Shown in pieces: positions 7,624 through 12,407 of a DNA stretch of 12,407 nucleotides. The notes beneath the pieces were generated by a model. That model searched no databases. It saw only the letters and a list, made by a program, of their open reading frames with translations, and was not told where the DNA came from. Source of the stretch: an uncultured Clostridium sp. (lineage in GTDB: Bacteria > Bacillota > Clostridia > Christensenellales > Pumilibacteraceae). Location: NCBI GenBank assembly GCA_900555125.1, contig USKH01000014.1:1-12407 (forward strand), in the 5' to 3' direction. A program made the position numbers and the translations under genes. Each line of letters starts with the position of its first letter. The first letter of the stretch is position 1.

Positions 7624-7687
7624 TCTTTTTTGCTTTGATTGGTGTTTTTTTACAATTATGACATTTCAGTTCTTATAGGTAGGATGT

Positions 7688-8083
7688 TTACTTCTCTTCA
7701 GGCGGAATGTCGCTCTCAATGCACATCTCGTCGTTTTCTATTCCGTACACTATGCTTATTACTTCTGCCATCATTCCCACAAACGCGTTACAGCTCAGTT
7801 TCATGTTTTCGGTAACTACCCTGAATCCCGTTAGCTCATTCATCTGATGCGCAAACGCACCCACGTTTAGGTCGTTTATGCACAATCTCATGCTGCGTTC
7901 CATGCATCCGCGGGTTTGGTTCAGTTTCCTGCCAAGACGCTCGTATACGCTTTTCATAGTCAAGCCCTTTACTGCTTGCTCGGTTATAGCTTCCGCTATA
8001 AGCACAAAGCCGCGTCGGTCCGGTCGCAGCCCCATCGAGATCATCAGTAGCTTTACTCTTGCCTTTACTTCTCGTTCTCTCAT
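7688..8083 (-). CDS. Stand-alone Spo0A C-terminal-domain-like DNA-binding protein
   Basis: This 131-aa protein matches the layout of the Spo0A effector domain. It has an N-terminal helix with MGLRPDRRGF (17-26), corresponding to the IGVPAHIKGY region of Spo0A, then LIAEAI, and SVYERLGRKLNQTRGCMERSMRLCIN (45-70), aligned with YPTIAKKYNTTPSRVERAIRHAIE, the recognition-helix region. A later segment, LTGFRVVTENMKLSCNAFVGMMAEVI, corresponds to FGYTVNVNKAKPTNSEFIAMVADKL. The phosphoacceptor receiver domain is absent: the frame starts right before the DNA-binding part, with AGGAG 8 nt before the ATG. It is probably an orphan transcription regulator not controlled by phosphorelay. The acidic C-terminal tail (IENDEMCIESDIPPEEK) is extra. 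It has its own promoter and terminator. Targets are unknown; the Rhs operon downstream or its own promoter are candidates by position. Confidence 0.82.
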   Translation of the reverse strand: MREREVKARVKLLMISMGLRPDRRGFVLIAEAITEQAVKGLTMKSVYERLGRKLNQTRGCMERSMRLCINDLNVGAFAHQMNELTGFRVVTENMKLSCNAFVGMMAEVISIVYGIENDEMCIESDIPPEEK

Positions 8084-8167
8084 GTTCTTTCTCCTGAGTA
8101 TATATTTAATATTTTATTTCCAGCAGTTTTATATAAACTTAACCGGCTAAAATATTCCCCGTTACAA

Positions 8168-8211
8168 GCAATTATACCTTATTTCTTCCCCCTAATACAA
8201 CGTATAATTGC
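8168..8211. promoter_or_regulatory. Inverted repeat framing a second candidate promoter
   Basis: GCAATTATAC (8168-8177) and GTATAATTGC (8202-8211) form a perfect 10-bp inverted repeat with a 24-nt spacer. On the minus strand the left arm contains TATAAT (8176-8171). A TTGTAT (8200-8195) lies 18 nt upstream of it, right beside the other arm. The half-site AATTAT occurs a third time, so that 8204-8221 reads ATAATT-6-AATTAT. The layout suits an operator, for instance for autoregulation, but it is AT-rich and could partly be chance. Confidence 0.45.
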
Positions 8212-8286
8212 CGATAATTATAGTAAACAACAGCTATTAACCTATCTGTCAATGTTTTCATAAGATTAATAACAATGCACGGGATT

Positions 8287-8315
8287 ATTATATCACCCAT
8301 GATATACAATGTCAA
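8287..8315 (-). promoter_or_regulatory. Consensus sigma-A promoter for the Spo0A-like gene
   Basis: On the minus strand TTGACA (8315-8310) and TATAAT (8292-8287) are separated by exactly 17 nt, matching the consensus at every hexamer position. Transcription would start near 8280, giving a leader of about 195 nt that includes the inverted repeat at 8168-8211. No other minus-strand gene lies between it and the Spo0A-like start. Confidence 0.8.
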
Positions 8316-8446
8316 GCGTATTTATATATGTTTATCCGATATCTTTAAATTATTTCAGGATTTTTCAAGAGAAATTCAGGCAATCATTCGTCCCCACACA
8401 AATTCCCACACAATCCTACGCTTTACGAAGTAATTTGCCAAACGCA

Positions 8447-8486
8447 CAAAAAAATACCGCGACGAAACATTCACATCACGGTATTT
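8447..8486 (-). terminator. Terminator behind trmL
   Basis: On the minus strand AAATACCGTGA (8486-8476) pairs with TCGCGGTATTT (8462-8452), 11 pairs including one U-G, around a 13-nt loop, followed by a T-run down to 8448. It lies about 20 nt past the trmL stop and ends the hexosaminidase-trmL unit. Confidence 0.85.
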
Positions 8487-8504
8487 ATCCCATCAGGTAA
8501 TAAA

Positions 8505-8984
8505 TTACTTTTCTATTTTAATATCTTTCCCGAAAAAATCATGGCAACGAAGCGTTTCATACAGTGCAATCGCGACCGAATTTGCAAGATTAAGCGAGCG
8601 AAGTTCGCCTATCATGGGAATACGCACGGCATTGTCGTAATCGGAATAGATGAGTTTTTCGGGCAATCCCTTTGTCTCCTTTCCAAACAGCAAATAGCAA
8701 TTATCCGGATATTCCGCGACGTCGTAGATACTCTTTTTCGCCTTAGTGGTAAGGTAAAAAAGTTTGTCTTCTTTATGCTTTTCGAGAAAATCGGCAAGAC
8801 TGTCGTAATAAGTTATGTCCACCTTGTCCCAGTAGTCCAACCCCGCACGCTTAACCGTACGATCGCTTATTTCGAAGCCGAAAGGACGAACAAGGTGAAG
8901 ACGACTGCCCGTACAGGCGCAAGTTCTTGCGACGTTGCCTGTATTCTGAGGAATTTCGGGCTCTACCAATACTATGTTTATCAT
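8505..8984 (-). CDS. trmL: tRNA (cytidine/uridine-34 2'-O)-methyltransferase TrmL
   Basis: This 159-aa protein is full length for the small SpoU/SPOUT methyltransferases that methylate the wobble ribose of certain leucine tRNAs using S-adenosylmethionine in the cytoplasm. The three SPOUT motifs are visible: EPEIPQNTGNVAR (8-20), LLFGKETKGLP (98-108) and IPMIGELRSLNLANSVAIA (122-140), which form the trefoil-knot cofactor site; Arg129 sits at the conserved motif-3 position. PFGFEISDRTVKRAGLDYW (34-52) is also diagnostic of the TrmL/CspR group. The ATG lies 7 nt after the hexosaminidase stop with only a weak ribosome site (TTGAG overlapping that stop), so expression probably depends on translation of the upstream gene. 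The pairing with a glycosidase looks like simple co-transcription. Confidence 0.95.
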   Translation of the reverse strand: MINIVLVEPEIPQNTGNVARTCACTGSRLHLVRPFGFEISDRTVKRAGLDYWDKVDITYYDSLADFLEKHKEDKLFYLTTKAKKSIYDVAEYPDNCYLLFGKETKGLPEKLIYSDYDNAVRIPMIGELRSLNLANSVAIALYETLRCHDFFGKDIKIEK

Positions 8985-8991
8985 ACGTTTG

Positions 8992-10857
8992 TCAGCTCAA
9001 TTTATTTGCCGTAACCGACATGCCGTAACAGTGTCTGTCCGGATAATATTTGGTTACGTCTGCAGGAAGCAGATATTCTTCCAATTCGGGAATAGAAGAT
9101 ATTTTACCTTTTATAAGATCACCGAGATCGCTTGCGCAGTGTCTGACTCTGTGAATAAGTCCACCGATGCGAACATCCTGAACCTCAAAACCGAACGGTT
9201 TGTTTTCCCTGTACCACTGCGCCTTAAATGCCGCATAGAACGTTTCGAGTTGCCTGATAAGCGGTTTATATCCTTTTGCGATCAGTTTTTTAAGCTCTTT
9301 TTTGCAAACGATTACGGTGTTTTCATCGCCGTTTTTCATTTTTATATAAAGCTCGCGCGTTTGTTTACCAAGCGTAACCTTCGTCGCAAGTACGTCGCAC
9401 AATTTTGCCGAGCAATCGAACAAATATGCGTACGAGCTGGAATTTTTAGCAATTTTTTTAAGCTTTGCGGCGGCGTCCTTAAATTTGTTTTTGTCCTCAT
9501 ATTCTATAGACGTATCCACAAGACCCATAAAACAGTCGTTGAAAAGAAGCGTTTTGCTAAGCGCGCCTTTCTTTGCCGAATCGGGCAAATCCAGCGCACA
9601 GAAGTCGTCGAATCCCATGCCGGTGAGAACAACAAAATACTCGTCGTGTTCTTTATCGCCGTAAGCAAGATCGGCAGAATAGGAAAGCGCGGGCAACACC
9701 GAATTCCACGGGCATTCCGCTCCGTCGTCACCCCACATCGTAAGGAAAACGTCGGTTATTCCGTGTTCTTTTGCCGAAGCCAACGCAAGCTCGGTGCGAT
9801 GGCAGCTTATACGGTTCCGGGGCGCAAATCCCGTCCATTTCCATGCCCCGCCCGCAAACACGGTTTTGTTGCCGAACTCGGCGTGACGCTCGAACATTAT
9901 ATCGTAAGCGCGTTTTTCGTCCTGATAGTAGTCCCAGTACACGAGTTCGAGATTACCGGGAACGCTATCACGCACTTCGTCGGTGATATGAGCGGTGTTT
10001 TCGCCGATATAATATCCGCCGCCGTTGAGCGGACGGAAGAACATATCGCTCCACATCATGGGTTTGAATCCGTATTTTTCGGCAATGGCGATCACTCGTT
10101 CGAGGTGCTTTTTCATTATCGAAGCGGTATCTTCATAGCCGTGTCTGTCAAGGTATTTACCCCTTCCGACATTGTGCGCTTCGTCCATTCCTATATGAAC
10201 ACGGCGCGACGTGAACGCTTTTGAAAGCGACGCAAACATTTTATCGATAAGCTCGTACGTCTTTTCTTCGCCGACAAGTAAAATATCGTCTATATCGCGG
10301 ACCTCGTCGTATTTGTTCCAGCGCAACAACTGGTTGACGTGCGCCAAAGTCTGAATACATGGAACAACTTCTATGTCGAATTGCGCGGCGTAGTCCGATA
10401 TTTCGCGAAGCTCCTTAACCGTATATCTTCCCCTCATATAACCGAACAGCGGCTCGCCCTCCACCTCGTAAGTATCCTCGGTGTACAACTGCAGTTCGTT
10501 ATAACCCATAAGCGCAAGGCTTAAAATATAACTCTTCAGAAATTCGACGCTCGGAACGGCGTTTCTCGAACAGTCCATCATAACGCCGAAATGCTTAAAT
10601 GCACAGGAAATATCTTTTTTGAAGTTTTTCTTTTTGTCGTTGACGGCCATAATTTTCAAGCCGTAAAACGCCTCGTTTTTGTGAACGTAAGCAATGTTTA
10701 TTTCATCGGGTTTTATCTCGATGCTTGCTTTATCGCCTTTGACAAGCGAAACCTTCACACCCTCGGAGTCGTCGATTTTAAGTCCCATTTTCCCGCACGC
10801 TTTATACACAAGGTCTTTTAAAGACGGGTCTACGTGCGAAAGATTATACTCTTTCAT
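8992..10857 (-). CDS. GH20 beta-N-acetylhexosaminidase, probably cytoplasmic
   Basis: The enzyme has 621 aa from the chosen start. Glycoside hydrolase family 20 enzymes remove terminal beta-linked GlcNAc or GalNAc by substrate-assisted catalysis. The catalytic Asp-Glu pair is in HIGMDEAH (Asp225-Glu226); other family signs are LALMGYNELQLYTEDTY (about 114-130), VVPCIQTLAHVNQLL (about 164-178), MMWSDMFFRP (about 267-276) and the tryptophan-rich WKWTGF and MWGDDGAECPW segments. No signal peptide is seen, so it probably acts on imported glycan or peptidoglycan fragments; it resembles the intracellular Firmicutes GH20C-type group. An upstream ATG at 10908 would add 17 residues (MRTRTYYVCMSKKERCR), but the ATG at 10857 has GAGAGGT 5 nt before it, and the promoter would leave only about 6 nt before the upstream ATG. 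The substrate cannot be read from the sequence. Confidence 0.93.
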   Translation of the reverse strand: MKEYNLSHVDPSLKDLVYKACGKMGLKIDDSEGVKVSLVKGDKASIEIKPDEINIAYVHKNEAFYGLKIMAVNDKKKNFKKDISCAFKHFGVMMDCSRNAVPSVEFLKSYILSLALMGYNELQLYTEDTYEVEGEPLFGYMRGRYTVKELREISDYAAQFDIEVVPCIQTLAHVNQLLRWNKYDEVRDIDDILLVGEEKTYELIDKMFASLSKAFTSRRVHIGMDEAHNVGRGKYLDRHGYEDTASIMKKHLERVIAIAEKYGFKPMMWSDMFFRPLNGGGYYIGENTAHITDEVRDSVPGNLELVYWDYYQDEKRAYDIMFERHAEFGNKTVFAGGAWKWTGFAPRNRISCHRTELALASAKEHGITDVFLTMWGDDGAECPWNSVLPALSYSADLAYGDKEHDEYFVVLTGMGFDDFCALDLPDSAKKGALSKTLLFNDCFMGLVDTSIEYEDKNKFKDAAAKLKKIAKNSSSYAYLFDCSAKLCDVLATKVTLGKQTRELYIKMKNGDENTVIVCKKELKKLIAKGYKPLIRQLETFYAAFKAQWYRENKPFGFEVQDVRIGGLIHRVRHCASDLGDLIKGKISSIPELEEYLLPADVTKYYPDRHCYGMSVTANKLS

Positions 10858-10920
10858 GCGGCACCTCTCTTTTTTTGACATGCAAACGTAATACGTCCGC
10901 GTTCGCAAGTCTTTTTTACA

Positions 10921-10949
10921 ATTTTACCATAATTTGAGATAAAGTGCAA
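10921..10949 (-). promoter_or_regulatory. Sigma-A promoter for the hexosaminidase-trmL unit
   Basis: On the minus strand TTGCAC (10949-10944) and TAAAAT (10926-10921) are 17 nt apart. The predicted start near 10914 gives a leader of about 57 nt to the ATG at 10857. No equally good plus-strand promoter for uppP is visible; a weak TTGGTT-18-GATAAA (10986-11015) would leave a leader of only about 10 nt. Confidence 0.65.
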
Positions 10950-11031
10950 TCGTTTTTAGGTAATTTAACAGCTTTTAGGATTATTTTGGTTTGAATGTGG
11001 TATTTTTGCGATAAAAAGAATAAACTTTCGT

Positions 11032-11778
11032 ATGGATATATTTCAAAGTTTTATTATGGGCCTTGTGCAGGGTTTAACCGAGTTTTTACCGGTGTCGTCG
11101 TCCGGACATATGATACTTGCGGCAAAGCTACTGGGAACTGCTCCGTCGCTTGCAACCGAGCTTGTTTTTCATATTGCCACTCTTGCGGCAGTAATAGTTT
11201 TCTATCGCAAAAAAATCTTATCTCTTTTGAAAAAACCGCTGCAAAAAACCACGTTTTTGCTGCTGATTTCCACCGTTGCCACCGCACCCGTCGCTCTCCT
11301 TCTTCGCGACGCCGCCGACAAAATGCAGGACGGCAGACTTTTGCCTTTGTTTTTCACTTTGACGGCGGTGCTTTTAGTGCTTTCCGACAGGCTGCGGGCA
11401 AAAAAATGTAATCCGTGGATGCGGGCAGCGATAGTTGGCTTATCGCAAGGCGTTGCGGTTATCCCCGGGCTATCGAGGAGCGGCACGACCATTTCCGCAG
11501 CCATGTTTTCGGGAGGTGACAGGCAGGAAGCTTCGGAATACTCGTTTTTATTGTCCGTTCCGATAATAATTACCGGCGCGATTGCCGAGATAATATCGCA
11601 TCCTATCGAAAACGTAGCTGCTTTGCCTTTGACAATCGGGCTTATCACTGCGTTTTTAAGCGGACTTGCCGCATTGAAATTTTTGTCGTTCGTTAATAAA
11701 AAGCTGTCGCCGGCGATTTTTTCGGTATATCTCGTGGTTTTGTCCGCCGTTTTATTGATTTTACGCTTTAATGCGTAA
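11032..11778 (+). CDS. uppP: Undecaprenyl-diphosphatase UppP (BacA family)
   Basis: This 248-aa multi-pass membrane enzyme removes one phosphate from undecaprenyl diphosphate, recycling the lipid carrier of peptidoglycan and other wall polymers; overproduction in this family gives bacitracin resistance. Both signature regions are intact: GLVQGLTEFLPVSSSGHM (10-27), with the (E/Q)xxxE pair Gln13/Glu17 and His26, and PGLSRSGTT (145-153), whose Arg149 corresponds to the catalytic arginine. Its length is slightly below the usual 260-280 aa because loops and the C-terminus are short. The ATG has no clear ribosome binding site, but there is no other in-frame start close upstream and the first helix begins as in relatives. 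It is divergent from the hexosaminidase; tspO follows 54 nt later on the same strand and may be co-transcribed. Confidence 0.95.
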   Translation: MDIFQSFIMGLVQGLTEFLPVSSSGHMILAAKLLGTAPSLATELVFHIATLAAVIVFYRKKILSLLKKPLQKTTFLLLISTVATAPVALLLRDAADKMQDGRLLPLFFTLTAVLLVLSDRLRAKKCNPWMRAAIVGLSQGVAVIPGLSRSGTTISAAMFSGGDRQEASEYSFLLSVPIIITGAIAEIISHPIENVAALPLTIGLITAFLSGLAALKFLSFVNKKLSPAIFSVYLVVLSAVLLILRFNA

Positions 11779-11832
11779 CGCGCGGTATAAAATCCGGAAA
11801 ATTACCAATACTCGCTTAAAAGGAGATTATTT

Positions 11833-12339
11833 ATGAATAAGACCAACACAATGAAAAAATTAAATTTTTCGTCGGCTCTGTGGTATATCGTCACAGTGGG
11901 CGGAACGATGGGGCTGGGCTTTTTATCGGGACTGCTGAGCGGTGCAGATGCGGGTTACGAGGGCTACACTCGTCCCCCTCTCACTCCGCCCGATCTGACG
12001 TTTGCGATAGTGTGGCCGGTTTTATACTTTCTTACCGGAACGAGCATGTATCTCATGCTTAACGCATCTGCGGAAGGCGATAAAAAACCTATTAAAACCG
12101 CTTCGCTCGTTTTGTGGCTTATCGGCGTAGTGTTAAGCTTTGCATGGAGCTTCGTGTTTTTTACGCTGGACTTAAAAACGCTTGCTTTCATCGTTTCTAC
12201 GCTTATTTTTGCATGCATAACGGGAGTGATCGTTCTCGACTTTTTCTACTGCAAAACCGCGGCGTGGCTTAATATTCCGTTTATGCTGTGGGTGGGATTT
12301 GCAACCTATCTCGGAATATTCATCGCCCTTTACAACTAA
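11833..12339 (+). CDS. tspO: TspO/MBR-family tryptophan-rich membrane protein
   Basis: This 168-aa protein has five hydrophobic segments, at about residues 15-36, 55-75, 90-111, 116-136 and 144-166. The family hallmark YTRPPLTPPDLTFAIVWPVL (45-64), followed by YFLTGTSMYL, is clear, and the last helix ends LWVGFATYLGIFIALYN, in place of the more usual A-x-x-LN pattern. Bacterial TspO proteins bind tetrapyrroles and have been linked to stress and porphyrin handling; the role here cannot be inferred from context. AAAGGAG stands 8 nt before the ATG and fixes this start over the Met at residue 7. It may be read with uppP, although the 54-nt gap has no obvious terminator or strong promoter. Confidence 0.93.
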   Translation: MNKTNTMKKLNFSSALWYIVTVGGTMGLGFLSGLLSGADAGYEGYTRPPLTPPDLTFAIVWPVLYFLTGTSMYLMLNASAEGDKKPIKTASLVLWLIGVVLSFAWSFVFFTLDLKTLAFIVSTLIFACITGVIVLDFFYCKTAAWLNIPFMLWVGFATYLGIFIALYN

Positions 12340-12363
12340 CCTACTTTTTTGAAAAAAAGTAGG
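12340..12363 (+). terminator. Hairpin directly after tspO, terminator-like
   Basis: CCTACTTTTTT and AAAAAAAGTAGG form a 10-11 bp stem with a very small loop starting right after the tspO stop. It is followed by CAAAAAAC on the plus strand, so the usual U-run after the stem is missing, although the lower stem itself carries T/A runs. It could be a weak terminator, an mRNA 3'-end stabiliser or a piece of a dispersed repeat. Confidence 0.45.
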
Positions 12364-12407
12364 CAAAAAACTTTTGTGTTAAGTAAATCAGTAAATCAAG
12401 GTTGGTC

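Larger units (their letters stand above)
8084..8504. other. 421-bp intergenic region between the Spo0A-like gene and trmL
   Basis: The region is strongly AT-rich. It holds the leader and promoters of the Spo0A-like gene (8084-8315) and the trmL terminator (8447-8486), listed separately. Between these, 8316-8446 has no gene; it contains two copies of CCCACACAA (8393-8401 and 8405-8413) of unknown meaning. No tRNA or structured RNA family was recognised. Confidence 0.6.

Noticed and set aside
8393..8413. Two CCCACACAA copies as an integration site or replication-protein box
   Set aside because: Only two short copies, no integrase gene nearby and no match to a known box; chance is likely.
8974..10224. 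416-codon open frame on the plus strand over trmL and the hexosaminidase
   Set aside because: It is antisense to two clearly recognisable enzymes, and its product has no family features.
10858..10908. Seventeen extra N-terminal residues of the hexosaminidase
   Set aside because: The downstream ATG has a well-placed ribosome site, and the predicted transcript would begin only about 6 nt before the upstream ATG.
1..12407. CRISPR array, tRNA/rRNA genes or insertion sequence
   Set aside because: No regularly spaced repeats, no cloverleaf or rRNA signatures, and no transposase frame on either strand.

Overview
The window looks like a chromosomal segment of a spore-forming or spore-derived Clostridia-type Bacillota. 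The reasons are strong AGGAGA-type ribosome binding sites, AT-rich intergenic DNA with near-consensus sigma-A promoters, a stand-alone Spo0A C-terminal-domain protein, and Gram-positive-style Rhs/YD-repeat and GH20 proteins. The genus cannot be read from the sequence alone.

The left part (about 1-7570, minus strand) is one accessory operon read right to left. Two paralogous proteins of 268 and 252 aa open it; both share a short N-terminal motif familiar from Firmicutes phage tail and baseplate proteins. A 1603-aa Rhs/YD-repeat protein follows, ending in a glycine-rich, very hydrophobic 213-aa variable tip. The last gene encodes a small two-helix membrane protein whose start overlaps the Rhs stop and which is the obvious immunity candidate. 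Spacing is tight (26 nt gap, 8 nt gap, 10 nt overlap), and a hairpin plus U-run at 112-148 ends the unit. Just past it, at the window edge, lies a start-less copy of a piece of the Rhs gene (101 bp, three differences from 1961-2061). This is the layout of a displaced Rhs tip cassette. No classical signal peptide is seen in the operon, so the export route is open.

The middle (7574-8315) is an independent unit: a 131-aa Spo0A C-domain-like DNA-binding protein without a receiver domain. It has a perfect TTGACA-17-TATAAT promoter, a second candidate promoter framed by a 10-bp inverted repeat, and its own terminator.

The right part is ordinary chromosome: trmL (tRNA wobble 2'-O-methyltransferase) directly behind a GH20 beta-N-acetylhexosaminidase on the minus strand with promoter and terminator, then, divergently, uppP (undecaprenyl-diphosphatase) and tspO on the plus strand.

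The most interesting content is the Rhs operon: tail-motif proteins, an Rhs carrier, a membrane-active-looking tip, a membrane immunity candidate and a displaced core fragment. All functional assignments there are inferences from sequence and layout.
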